64,000 bases of DNA, taken from Mesorhizobium waimense (GTDB taxonomy: Bacteria > Pseudomonadota > Alphaproteobacteria > Rhizobiales > Rhizobiaceae). The DNA lies in contig NZ_QZWZ01000012.1 of the NCBI RefSeq assembly GCF_003601975.1, forward strand, positions 1 through 64,000, read 5' to 3'. Of the stretch, positions 16,629-25,568 are shown in pieces. The position numbers and the translations under genes were made by a program. The notes beneath the pieces were generated by a model that saw nothing but the letters and a program-made list of their open reading frames with translations, was not told the origin of the DNA and did no database searches. Each line of letters begins with the position of its first letter. Position 1 is the first letter of the stretch.

Positions 16629-18041
16629 TCACTTCTTGATTTTGCCTGATGGCGCGTAGTTTATGATATCCTGAGCGCGAAGCCATCCCGGCTCGCCGCG
16701 CTTCAATTTCTGCTGCGCGCGCATGGCGAAGATTTTCGCATTTTTGTAGTCGCCGGAATAGAAACGACCTTCGGCGGTCGCGAGTTCGGCCGCCGGAATG
16801 TTGCCGAGCTCGCCATAGGCCTGGGCCAGATAGCGATAGCCCTCGGCGTTTTCCCGGTCGCGTCCAAGACCATTGTTGATCTGCACCACAGCCTTCTTCA
16901 GCGATTTGGGTGTGCCGACCGCCATCAGCGCCTGGCCATAGGAGACCGGCAGCAGCCCGGACCGCGCCGGATCGAGGCTGACTGCCTTGGCGTAGGCGTC
17001 CGCTGCATCCTTCGGCTTGTTCGCCTTCATCAGGATGTCGCCGCGCAGTTCCTGGAAATAGGGGTTTTTCGGCTGTTCCTTGATCAGCGCATTGGTCTTG
17101 GCGAGGCTTGCGGCCAGATTGCCGTAGAGATAGGCCAGTTGCGCCTCGCCATAGCGTGAGGCAAGGCTGCCTGGACTCTTGCGCATCAGCCGCGTCGCGG
17201 CGGCCTGACCGCCCATATAGGCGGCGATCTTGACGCGCATCATGTCGTGGCGCTGCTGCAGCGCCGGCGGATCGACCTTGTCGACATAGGGGCTCTGCTT
17301 GACCAGCACTTCGAGATTGGCAATGCGCTCCTGCGGCATCGGATGGCTGATCCGGTAGGGATCGACCTGCGCGCCAGACAGGGACAGCGCGCTCTGGAAG
17401 CGGCCGAAGGTCTTCAGCATGCCCATACCGGACTGGCCGGTGGCGTTGAGATAGGTGATCGCCGAGCGGTCGGCGGTCGTCTCTTCGGTGCGCTGATAGG
17501 CAAGGATGCTGCGCTGCGCCATCTCGCCGCCGCCGGCCGCGACACCCATGCCGGCGCCGGCAAGGCCGCGGCTGTTGGTGGTGGCACCGGCAACGATGGC
17601 GCCGGCGCCAAGCAGGGTGGCGATGATCGCCATCGTCTTGGCGCGCTCAAGCTGCTCGCGCAATTTCTGCTGGTGGCCCCCGGCGATATGGCCGGCCTCA
17701 TGGGCGATGACGCCGATGATCTCGTTGGGCGTTTCGGCCATCATCAGCGCGCCGGTATTGATGAACAGCCGGCGCCCGGTGACGAAGGCGTTGAAACTCT
17801 GATCGTTGACCAGGATGATGTTGACGCCGTCATTGGCGAGACCGGCCGCCTTGAAGATCGGCCGCGCATAGTCGCGCACCAACGCCTCGATCTCGGCATC
17901 GCGCACCACCGGCACGTTCTGCGCGAAGGCGCTGACCGAGCCGGAGACCGCGATGGCGGCGGCAAGCAAAAGCGTCGCGAAGCCGCGCGCGGTCCTCCCA
18001 AGGGAAGATATGGAAAACGTCGATCTGGGTCGGCTCAACAT
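16629..18041 (-). CDS. M48-family metalloprotease with TPR repeats (BepA-like)
   Basis: A 470-residue exported protease. After a signal peptide (about residues 18-41, ending SAFA-QN) comes an M48 domain with HEAGH at 114-118 and the third zinc-ligand region near TTADRSAI. From about residue 260 there are TPR-like helical repeats. This is the layout of BepA/YfgC, which degrades stalled outer-membrane protein assembly intermediates; that role is inferred by analogy. The start at 18041 is chosen because the longer in-frame extension lacks a signal peptide and would overlap the divergent aminotransferase gene. Confidence 0.9.
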   Translation of the reverse strand: MLSRPRSTFSISSLGRTARGFATLLLAAAIAVSGSVSAFAQNVPVVRDAEIEALVRDYARPIFKAAGLANDGVNIILVNDQSFNAFVTGRRLFINTGALMMAETPNEIIGVIAHEAGHIAGGHQQKLREQLERAKTMAIIATLLGAGAIVAGATTNSRGLAGAGMGVAAGGGEMAQRSILAYQRTEETTADRSAITYLNATGQSGMGMLKTFGRFQSALSLSGAQVDPYRISHPMPQERIANLEVLVKQSPYVDKVDPPALQQRHDMMRVKIAAYMGGQAAATRLMRKSPGSLASRYGEAQLAYLYGNLAASLAKTNALIKEQPKNPYFQELRGDILMKANKPKDAADAYAKAVSLDPARSGLLPVSYGQALMAVGTPKSLKKAVVQINNGLGRDRENAEGYRYLAQAYGELGNIPAAELATAEGRFYSGDYKNAKIFAMRAQQKLKRGEPGWLRAQDIINYAPSGKIKK

Positions 18042-18180
18042 GACAGGTCCACTGGTAGACGAGCGGGCGAAAGATGAAAAGTCGGCACCGAAAACTTCCT
18101 GCGCTTGTGATCCCCACACCAATCGGGCATTTGTGCGGCCAAAAGGGCCTGCAGCTTTGACCGGGACCGATCCCGGTGTG

Positions 18181-19341
18181 ATGGATTTGAAGATGGTCGT
18201 TTCACTTTCGCGCCGCGGCGAGGTCGAGCCGTTCCATGCGATGGACATATTGGCCGAGGCCAACCGGCTGAAGGCGACGGGCGTGCCGGTGGTGTCGATG
18301 GCGGTCGGGCAGCCATCCGACCCGGCGCCTGTGGGGGTAAGGGAAGCTGCAGCGAAAGCGCTGAAGCTCGGCCGCATCGGCTATACTGATGCGCTGGGCC
18401 TTGCCGACCTGCGCAAGGCGATCGCCGGGCACTATGGCGACCACTACGGGATCGATATCCCGCCCGGCCGCATCGCCGTTACCACCGGGTCCTCGGCCGC
18501 CTTCAACCTGGCCTTCCTGGCGATGTTCGACCCGGGCGACCGCGTCGCCATCGCGGCGCCCGGCTATCCCGCTTACCGCAACATCATGGCCGCGCTTGGC
18601 ATCGAAATCGTCGAGATCGAGCTCGGCACTGACGCCTATCTGCATGCCGAGCACCTGATGATCGCGCATGCCGAAAAGCCGCTGAAGGGTGTGCTGTTCG
18701 CCAGCCCGGCCAATCCGACCGGCGCGGTCATTCCCGCCGACGAGCTGTCGGCGCTGGTGAGAACGGCCGAAGAGCTTGATATCGCGGTGATTTCCGACGA
18801 GATCTATCACCGGCTGGCCTATGCGGCGCCCGACACGACGGCGCTGGCCTACGGCTCAGGCGTGACGGTCATAAACTCGTTTTCGAAATACTATTGCATG
18901 ACTGGCTGGCGCATCGGCTGGATGGTGCTGCCGGAAGAGCTGGTGCGGCCGGTCGAGCGTATTGCCCAGAGCCTCTACATCTCGCCGCCGGAGCTGTCGC
19001 AGATAGCGGCCATCGAGGCGTTCAAGGCGACGCAGGAGCTGGAGGCGGTGAAGGCGCGCTATGCCTGGAACCGCGAACTTCTGATGAAGCGCCTGCCGGA
19101 ACTCGGTTTTCCGCTGGCTGCACCCATGGACGGCGCCTTCTACGCCTTCTGCGATGTCACCAGGCATACCAATGACAGCATGGCCTTTGCGCGAAAAATG
19201 CTGGCCGAGGCGCATGTGGCGGCAACGCCCGGCCGCGACTTCGATCCGCTCGCCGGACACCGGACCATGCGCTTTTCCTATGCCGGCAGCCATGACGAAA
19301 TGATCGAGGCGTTGGCGCGCATCGAGCGCTGGCTGAAGTAA
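18181..19341 (+). CDS. Class I/II pyridoxal-phosphate aminotransferase
   Basis: A 386-residue fold-type I enzyme. Seen: the phosphate/ring-binding [21 protein letters not shown], Asp206 in ISDEIYH for the pyridine nitrogen, and the Schiff-base Lys236 in [15 protein letters not shown]; the C-terminal Arg region is MRFSYAG. An aspartate- or alanine-type transaminase is likely, but the amino donor cannot be fixed. A second ATG at 18193 is an alternative start. Its product could feed or use glutamate, and a glutaminase gene follows after ten bases. Confidence 0.92.
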   Translation: MDLKMVVSLSRRGEVEPFHAMDILAEANRLKATGVPVVSMAVGQPSDPAPVGVREAAAKALKLGRIGYTDALGLADLRKAIAGHYGDHYGIDIPPGRIAVTTGSSAAFNLAFLAMFDPGDRVAIAAPGYPAYRNIMAALGIEIVEIELGTDAYLHAEHLMIAHAEKPLKGVLFASPANPTGAVIPADELSALVRTAEELDIAVISDEIYHRLAYAAPDTTALAYGSGVTVINSFSKYYCMTGWRIGWMVLPEELVRPVERIAQSLYISPPELSQIAAIEAFKATQELEAVKARYAWNRELLMKRLPELGFPLAAPMDGAFYAFCDVTRHTNDSMAFARKMLAEAHVAATPGRDFDPLAGHRTMRFSYAGSHDEMIEALARIERWLK

Positions 19342-19351
19342 CGGGGACATC

Positions 19352-20281
19352 ATGCCGGAACTCGAACGGGCGCTTGCGGAAGTCGCCGCCGAAATGGCGG
19401 AGCGCACGGATCGCGGCGATGTCGCCAGCTATATCCCGCAGCTCGGCAAGGTCGATCCGAAGAAATTCGGCATTGCCGCCGTCACCAATGGCGGCCGTGT
19501 GCTGGTGGCCGGCGATGCCGATCAAGCGTTTTCCATCCAGAGCATTTCCAAGGTGTTCACGCTGACGCTGGCGCTCGGCAATGTCGGCGATGCGCTGTGG
19601 CAGCGCGTCGGGCGCGAGCCGTCGGGCAATCCGTTCAACTCGATCGTCCAGCTCGAGCATGAGAACGGCATTCCGCGCAATCCGTTCATCAATGCGGGCG
19701 CCATCGTCGTCTCCGACATCCTGCTCGCCGGCCACCAGCCGCGCGAGGCGATCGGCGAGATCCTGCGCTTCATCCAGTTTCTGGCGGATGACGAAACCAT
19801 CATCATCGATCGCGAGGTCGCAGCCTCCGAGCGCGCCACCGGCTTTCGCAACTTCGCTTTGGCCAACTACATGAAATCCTTCGGCAATCTTCACCATGCG
19901 CCGGAGCTGGCGCTGGGCGTCTATTTCCACCATTGCGCCATCGCCATGAGCTGTCGGCAACTGGCGATGGCCGGCCGCTTCCTTGCCAATGGCGGCAAGA
20001 ACCCGGCGACCGGGCATTCGGTGGTGTCGGCCGAGCGGGCGCGCCGCATCGGCGCGATGATGCTGACCTGCGGCCATTATGACGGATCCGGCGACTTTGC
20101 TTTCCGTGTCGGTATTCCGGGCAAAAGCGGCGTGGGCGGCGGCATATTAGGGATCGTGCCGGGCGTCGCATCGCTCGCCGTCTGGTCGCCGGGCCTCAAC
20201 GCCAATGGCAATTCCAAGCTGGGATCGATCGCGCTGGAGAGGCTGGCGAAGATGATGAACTGGTCGATCTTTGCGCCATAG
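19352..20281 (+). CDS. glsA: Glutaminase A
   Basis: A 309-residue serine-dependent beta-lactamase-like glutaminase hydrolysing glutamine to glutamate and ammonia. Catalytic SISK in [11 protein letters not shown], then [48 protein letters not shown] and the KSGVGGGI loop all match the family. Probably co-transcribed with the aminotransferase. The stop codon abuts a RIME-like palindromic element. Confidence 0.96.
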   Translation: MPELERALAEVAAEMAERTDRGDVASYIPQLGKVDPKKFGIAAVTNGGRVLVAGDADQAFSIQSISKVFTLTLALGNVGDALWQRVGREPSGNPFNSIVQLEHENGIPRNPFINAGAIVVSDILLAGHQPREAIGEILRFIQFLADDETIIIDREVAASERATGFRNFALANYMKSFGNLHHAPELALGVYFHHCAIAMSCRQLAMAGRFLANGGKNPATGHSVVSAERARRIGAMMLTCGHYDGSGDFAFRVGIPGKSGVGGGILGIVPGVASLAVWSPGLNANGNSKLGSIALERLAKMMNWSIFAP

Positions 20282-20422
20282 GACTTACTGATATTCAGGT
20301 GAGGCCGGCCTGCGAATGGCGGCTTCCTGCGCTTCCGGTGCTCATGTACTTTAAGTACGCTCCGCTCCGGTTCTCGGAAACCATCATTCTCGGCTCGGCC
20401 TGACCTGAATCTCAGCAAGTCC
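20281..20422. repeat. RIME-like palindromic intergenic element, copy 1
   Basis: About 140 bases that fold back on themselves. The outer arms (GGACTTACTGATATTCAGGT and its near-complement at the right end) match at most positions, and inside lies a second palindrome around GTACTTTAAGTAC. A clearly homologous copy is at 29284-29426. Both begin at a stop codon. Size, palindromy and intergenic placement match Rhizobium-specific intergenic mosaic elements (RIME). Confidence 0.8.
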
Positions 20423-20451
20423 TTACGCCGCGGCGGCATTGGCAAAAAAAT

Positions 20452-20477
20452 CCCGCGCCGTCTCTGAACGGCGCGGG
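20452..20477. terminator. Bidirectional terminator between glsA and rne
   Basis: Ten-pair perfect stem CCCGCGCCGT / ACGGCGCGGG with a six-base loop. It is flanked by seven A on the left, giving TTTTTTT on the minus strand for rne, and by ATTTTG on the right for glsA. It ends 36 bases from the rne stop. Confidence 0.85.
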
Positions 20478-20513
20478 ATTTTGTCAGAAGCCTATCTTAA
20501 TCGGCTGAAAAGC

Positions 20514-23444
20514 TTAGAAAAAGCCTTTCCGTTGCCACCAGCCAGCGCGCTTCGGCTTTTCCTCGACCTTTGCCTCTTCGGCGACGGTCGACGAGACCAC
20601 CGGCACCACCGGGGCATCGATCGCGACGGGCTTGCGCCGGGTCGGGCGGGCGTTGGCAGGCGTTTCCTCCTCGGCAGCCGGGGCGCCCGGTACAGGCGCA
20701 GGCGTCGCCGCCTCGGCCGGTGCAGCATCCTCGGCAGGTTCCTCGGCTACCGTCTCGGCGGTAACCTCTGCTGCTGCCTTCTTGGACCTTGATGCGCGCT
20801 TCTTCTTCGGCTTCTCGGCGCTCGGCACGTCGTCATTGGCGGCAGAGGGAAGCTCCTCCGCCGCTACCGCCGCGACAGTCTCGGCCACGGACTCGATTGC
20901 CGCGGCTTCGCTTGCCGGCACATCGGCTTCGACGCCATCGGCGGTCTCGCCCGCCTCGGCTCCGTCCTCGCCGTCCTCGCGGCGATTGCGCTTGCCGCCG
21001 CGCTTGCCGCGCCGACGCTTCTTGCCCTGACCGTCGTCCGATGCGTCCACTGCGACGGCGCCGACCGGCGCTTCGCCGCCCTCGGAGGTCGTTTCATCCG
21101 CTGCGACAGCGGCGTCGGTATCCGCCGGCGCCGAGACGATTGCACCTTCCGCGGGAGCGCCGTGCTCGCGATCACCGTGTTCGCGATCGCGATCCTTGCC
21201 GCCACGCCGTCTGCGGCGCTTGCGGCGCTTGCGGTCGCGGCCTTCGCCGTCCTCGACTGATCTCGGCTGTTGCTGCTGGGGTTGGCGCGGCTGCTCCGCC
21301 TGGACCGAAACCTCGTCCTCCTCCTCGACGACGATTTCGTCTTCGGGCTCCTCCGGCTCGACATAGGTCGGCAGGGTACGCACTTCGACGAAGCCCTCCG
21401 GCTTTTCGGCCAGTGCGCCGCGGAAGATCGCATAATGCTGCGCGCCGACCGCGTCGTCAGCTTCGATCGTGATGGTCAGGCCGAAGCGGCTTTCGAGCTC
21501 GACCAGCGTGCCACGCTTGTGGTTGAGCACGTAGAGCGCGGTCGCCGCCGGGGTCCGCACCGTGATGTGGCTGCGCGAATCCTTGAGCAGGAACTCCTCG
21601 ATCGCCCGAACCACCATCAGCGCCACCGAGGAATCGGAGCGGACATGGCCGGTGCCGCCGCAATGCGAGCAGGGCTTCATGGTCGATTCCAGCACGCTGG
21701 CGCGGATGCGCTGGCGCGACATCTCCATCAGGCCGAAATGCGAGATGCGGCCGACCTGGATGCGGGCGCGGTCGTTCTTGAGGTGATCCTTCAGACGCTT
21801 CTCGACGGAGCGGTTGTTGCGGTTCTCCTCCATGTCGATGAAGTCGATGACGATCAGGCCGGCCAGGTCGCGCAGCCTGAGTTGGCGGGCGACTTCCTCG
21901 GCCGCTTCAAGATTGGTGTGAAGTGCCGTGTCCTCGATCGAGTGCTCCTTGGTGGAGCGGCCCGAATTGACGTCGATGGCAACCAGCGCTTCGGTCTGGT
22001 TGATGATGATGTAGCCGCCGCTCTTCAGTGTTACCTGCGGCTGCAGCATGCGGTCGAGCTGCGCCTCGATGCCGTTGCGTACGAAGATCGGCGTCGTGTC
22101 GCGGAACGGCTGGACCACCTTGGCGTGGCTCGGCATCAGCATGCGCATGAAGTCCTTGGCCTCGCGATAACCTTCCTCGCCGGAGACCAGGATCTCGTCG
22201 ATGTCCTTGTTGTAGAGGTCGCGCACCGAGCGCTTGATCAGGCTGCCTTCCTCGTAGACCAGGGCAGGGGCCGTGGACTGCAGCGTCAGATTGCGGACGT
22301 TTTCCCACAGCCGCATCAGATATTCGTAGTCGCGCTTGATCTCGGCCTTGGTGCGGCTCTCGCCGGCCGTGCGCAGGATGACGCCCATGCCTTGCGGCAC
22401 TTCGAGATCGGCGACGACTTCCTTCAGCCGCTTGCGGTCCTGCGCGTTGGTGATCTTGCGCGAAATGCCGCCGCCGCGCGCCGTATTGGGCATCAGCACC
22501 GAATAGCGGCCGGCAAGCGACAGATAGGTGGTGAGAGCCGCGCCCTTGTTGCCGCGCTCTTCCTTGACGACCTGCACCAGCAGAATCTGGCGGCGCTTGA
22601 TGACTTCCTGGATCTTGTACTGGCGGCGCACCGGCTTGCGGCGGTTGCGCACTTCTTCCAGCGCATCCTCGGCGCCGACCGATTCGACTTCGTGATCGTC
22701 TGGATGCGAGGACTGCACCTCTTCCAGCATGCCACGATCGTTGTCGCTGGACGAGGCTTCGCCAGTTGCGTCAGAGGAGGTCGTTTCCGGCTGCGGGGCA
22801 GCTTCGGAAATCACATCGGCTTCGACACTTGCGGCGATCGATGTTGGGCCGCTTCCGGAAGTGTCTTCGGACACTTCGCTATCGCCGTGATCGGCGGCTT
22901 CGTCGTCGTGCCCGGCCGTTTCCGGCGAGGTGTCGGCATTTTCAGGCGTGGAAAGGGCTTCGTCAGCGGCGTCTTCGGCAATTGCATCGCCGACCGTGTC
23001 GCCATGTTCGCCACTGTCATCGGAATCGGCAGCACCGGCGTCGCGCTTGGGTTCACCGCGCTCGCGGCCTTTGCCGCCGCGCCGGCGTCCGCGTCGGCCG
23101 CGATCGCGGCTCTGGCGGTCTTCGCCTTCATTGTCCTCGTCCTCTTCGTCCTGGGCTTCCTGCGCTTCGGCGCGCAGCAGGGCCTGACGATCGGCGACCG
23201 GGATCTGGTAGTAGTCGGGGTGTATTTCACTGAAGGCAAGGAAACCGTGACGGTTGCCGCCGTATTCGACGAAGGCTGCCTGAAGGGAGGGTTCGACGCG
23301 CGTTACGCGGGCGAGATAGATGTTTCCTTTGAGCTGCTTCTTGTCCTGTGATTCAAAGTCGAATTCTTCGATACGGTTACCGCGAACGACGACAACGCGT
23401 GTTTCCTCCGGGTGGGAGGCGTCTATCAGCATTTTGTTGGGCAT
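20514..23444 (-). CDS. rne: Ribonuclease E
   Basis: A 976-residue RNase E, the endonuclease that starts mRNA decay and matures rRNA and tRNA. The S1 domain begins at about residue 35 but is split by a roughly 190-residue acidic and Arg-rich insertion (about 90-285), a known alphaproteobacterial feature. The catalytic core has both metal-binding aspartates (ALVAIDVNSG and IVIDFIDM), the Zn-link CSHCGG, and TYVEPEEPED after the core. The C-terminal 270 residues are low-complexity, with basic patches (RKRRKRRRRRGG) alternating with acidic stretches, likely the degradosome scaffold, and end in AGWWQRKGFF. Confidence 0.97.
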   Translation of the reverse strand: MPNKMLIDASHPEETRVVVVRGNRIEEFDFESQDKKQLKGNIYLARVTRVEPSLQAAFVEYGGNRHGFLAFSEIHPDYYQIPVADRQALLRAEAQEAQDEEDEDNEGEDRQSRDRGRRGRRRGGKGRERGEPKRDAGAADSDDSGEHGDTVGDAIAEDAADEALSTPENADTSPETAGHDDEAADHGDSEVSEDTSGSGPTSIAASVEADVISEAAPQPETTSSDATGEASSSDNDRGMLEEVQSSHPDDHEVESVGAEDALEEVRNRRKPVRRQYKIQEVIKRRQILLVQVVKEERGNKGAALTTYLSLAGRYSVLMPNTARGGGISRKITNAQDRKRLKEVVADLEVPQGMGVILRTAGESRTKAEIKRDYEYLMRLWENVRNLTLQSTAPALVYEEGSLIKRSVRDLYNKDIDEILVSGEEGYREAKDFMRMLMPSHAKVVQPFRDTTPIFVRNGIEAQLDRMLQPQVTLKSGGYIIINQTEALVAIDVNSGRSTKEHSIEDTALHTNLEAAEEVARQLRLRDLAGLIVIDFIDMEENRNNRSVEKRLKDHLKNDRARIQVGRISHFGLMEMSRQRIRASVLESTMKPCSHCGGTGHVRSDSSVALMVVRAIEEFLLKDSRSHITVRTPAATALYVLNHKRGTLVELESRFGLTITIEADDAVGAQHYAIFRGALAEKPEGFVEVRTLPTYVEPEEPEDEIVVEEEDEVSVQAEQPRQPQQQQPRSVEDGEGRDRKRRKRRRRRGGKDRDREHGDREHGAPAEGAIVSAPADTDAAVAADETTSEGGEAPVGAVAVDASDDGQGKKRRRGKRGGKRNRREDGEDGAEAGETADGVEADVPASEAAAIESVAETVAAVAAEELPSAANDDVPSAEKPKKKRASRSKKAAAEVTAETVAEEPAEDAAPAEAATPAPVPGAPAAEEETPANARPTRRKPVAIDAPVVPVVSSTVAEEAKVEEKPKRAGWWQRKGFF

Positions 23445-24094
23445 TATTTCGTTTCCCCCCGGCAGCCGTCAGCCGCAGCTTGCGAGGCAAGGCCTGCTGC
23501 TGCGTGTCTGGAGTGTGGGTGCCGGATAATTGAACGTCCGCCGGCCGCCGCTTGAGCGCCATGGCGGTGCCGCCCGCAGCCATAATGGCGCGGTTTGATG
23601 CGGACCTTTCCATGATTGCGCTTGAAGCCATCGTCACCAGCAGAACTTTTTGAACCAAAGCCCGGAAAGACCGGACCAGCTTGTTTGCTCATACAGAGCC
23701 GGCGCGGGACAAACCCGGCCGTTTTCCTCACGCAGGCGTTTCCCCCGCCACGGGCGCGCACCTGCGAAATTCATCGCGATCACCTGAAGCCTTTTCGCTG
23801 GAAGCGAAAGGAGCCGCTTTTCATCTGACCTGTAGCAGGAAGCTGCGGAGGAAGCGGTTCCAGGATTGCAGTGATCCACCATCGCTTTTATGATTTGGCG
23901 GCATGGAAGGCAACCCCGATTTAGGATGCCGGCAAAAAGCGGTTCCCTTGGGGAAGCACAGGCTCCAATTCCTTGTCCGCAAAGGCTTGGTTAACCTTCT
24001 CTGGATACCAATCGTTAATCGAGTCCGCAGCCTAACCGGCACTTCGACGAAACGACCCGGCGCCTGGCGCCAAACCGGGAGCGACTGGAAAGAA
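23445..24094. other. Divergent rne/amiC control region
   Basis: 650 bases without a convincing gene. It should hold both promoters and the long rne 5' leader. Several GC-rich hairpins are visible, for example a stem formed by TTTCGCT and AGCGAAA near 23795-23811. RNase E leaders mediate autoregulation in enterobacteria; whether this one does is unknown. Confidence 0.5.
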
Positions 24095-25354
24095 ATGGGA
24101 CTGGCAGGCACAGCAAACAAGGGTCACGGCGCTGCGGGGCCTTTGCTGCATTCCGTCTGCGCCCTTTTGCTGATGGCGGCTTTCCTTGCTTTCTCTGCCG
24201 TTTCCCATGCCACTGAGGCGCCGCTCGGCGCCACCGGCTACAAGATGGCGGGCGATGCCACCAAGATGCGCATCGTCATGAATTTCGACCGCGAGCCCGA
24301 CATCAAATGGTTCCTGCTACGCGGTCCCAATCGCCTGGTCGTCGATCTGCCGCGCACCAGGTTCGCCATCAATGCCAGGGACGTGAAGGCCCGCGGCCTG
24401 GTCAAGGCCGTGCGCTACGGCGATCTCGGCCAGGGATCGCGGCTGATCCTCACCGGCAAGGGGCCGTTTTCGGTCGACAAGCTCGACGTGCTCAAGAACG
24501 ACGACGGCAAGGGCTACCGAATCGCCATCGACATGTCGGCGGCCTCGGCGCGGGAGTTCGACGCCGCTTTAGCCAACCAGGCGCTGACCACCGGTTCGAC
24601 GGTTTCGACCGACAAGGGCTCCAGGGTCGGCACTGGGCCGATCTCCAATCCGGGCCACCGCTTCACGGTCGTCATCGATCCCGGCCATGGCGGCATCGAC
24701 GGCGGCGCCGAGGGCCTCCACGGCACCATCGAAAAGACCGTCACGCTGGCTTTCGCCACCGAATTGCGCGAAAGGCTCGCTGCGGTCGGCAGCTACGACG
24801 TGTTCATGACGCGCGACAAGGACGAATTCCTGCGGCTGGACGACCGGGTGCGCATCGCCCGCCAGCACGAGGCCGACCTGCTGATCTCGATCCATGCCGA
24901 CACGATCAGCGTCAAGGGCATTCGCGGTGCTACCGTATACACCGTGTCGGACAAGGCCTCCGACCCAGAGGCGCAGGCGCTGGCCGATCGTGAAAACCTC
25001 TCCGACCAGTTTGCCGGCATGGAGATCAAGGACGACAACAAGGAAGTCACCGACATCCTGATCGACCTGATCCGCCGCGAGACGCACAACTTCTCGATGA
25101 GCTTTGCCCACACGCTCGTCGGCCAGCTCTCGACCAGTGTCGGCCTCATCAACAATCCGCAGCGTTCAGCCGGCTTCAAGGTGCTGAAGGCGCCCGACGT
25201 GCCTTCGGTGCTGGTCGAACTCGGCTATCTGTCGAACGCGAAGGACGAGGCGCAACTGCTGGATGCCGACTGGCGCAGCAAGGCAGCGCAGAGCATTACC
25301 AACGCCGTCGCATTGTTCGCCTCGGCCAAGATGGGGACGGGAGCCGGGGGCTGA
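24095..25354 (+). CDS. amiC: N-acetylmuramoyl-L-alanine amidase, AMIN-domain type
   Basis: A 419-residue periplasmic amidase that cleaves the peptide stem from peptidoglycan during cell separation. The start at 24095 has GGAAAGA upstream and gives a signal peptide (about residues 12-40, ending SHATEA). An AMIN domain (about 45-145) targets septal peptidoglycan. The Amidase_3 domain follows, with zinc ligands in VIDPGHGG, the Glu of GTIEKTV and SIHAD, and the catalytic Glu in LVELGYLSN. The next gene is PBP1a, so the pair covers both cutting and building of the wall. Confidence 0.94.
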   Translation: MGLAGTANKGHGAAGPLLHSVCALLLMAAFLAFSAVSHATEAPLGATGYKMAGDATKMRIVMNFDREPDIKWFLLRGPNRLVVDLPRTRFAINARDVKARGLVKAVRYGDLGQGSRLILTGKGPFSVDKLDVLKNDDGKGYRIAIDMSAASAREFDAALANQALTTGSTVSTDKGSRVGTGPISNPGHRFTVVIDPGHGGIDGGAEGLHGTIEKTVTLAFATELRERLAAVGSYDVFMTRDKDEFLRLDDRVRIARQHEADLLISIHADTISVKGIRGATVYTVSDKASDPEAQALADRENLSDQFAGMEIKDDNKEVTDILIDLIRRETHNFSMSFAHTLVGQLSTSVGLINNPQRSAGFKVLKAPDVPSVLVELGYLSNAKDEAQLLDADWRSKAAQSITNAVALFASAKMGTGAGG

Positions 25355-25568
25355 TATGACCGCTGCCGCCTGCAACCAGAGGCAGCGTTGCACGACGACA
25401 ACACCCAGCGCTATTATTTCCCGCACGGGAAGCCGAAGTCCCAGCGTTGCCGTATTTTGTCCACATGATGGCGACATGGGTTTTCCATTGCGGATTGGGA
25501 CCATCCCGGAAGCTTGCGCGGAAGGCGGCTTCGTTTAGGAAATTCCCGGACCACGGACTGGAGCGGGC

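Noticed and set aside
21270..23351. 693-residue plus-strand frame over rne
   Set aside because: Shadow of the RNase E gene; repetitive composition follows the charged rne repeats.
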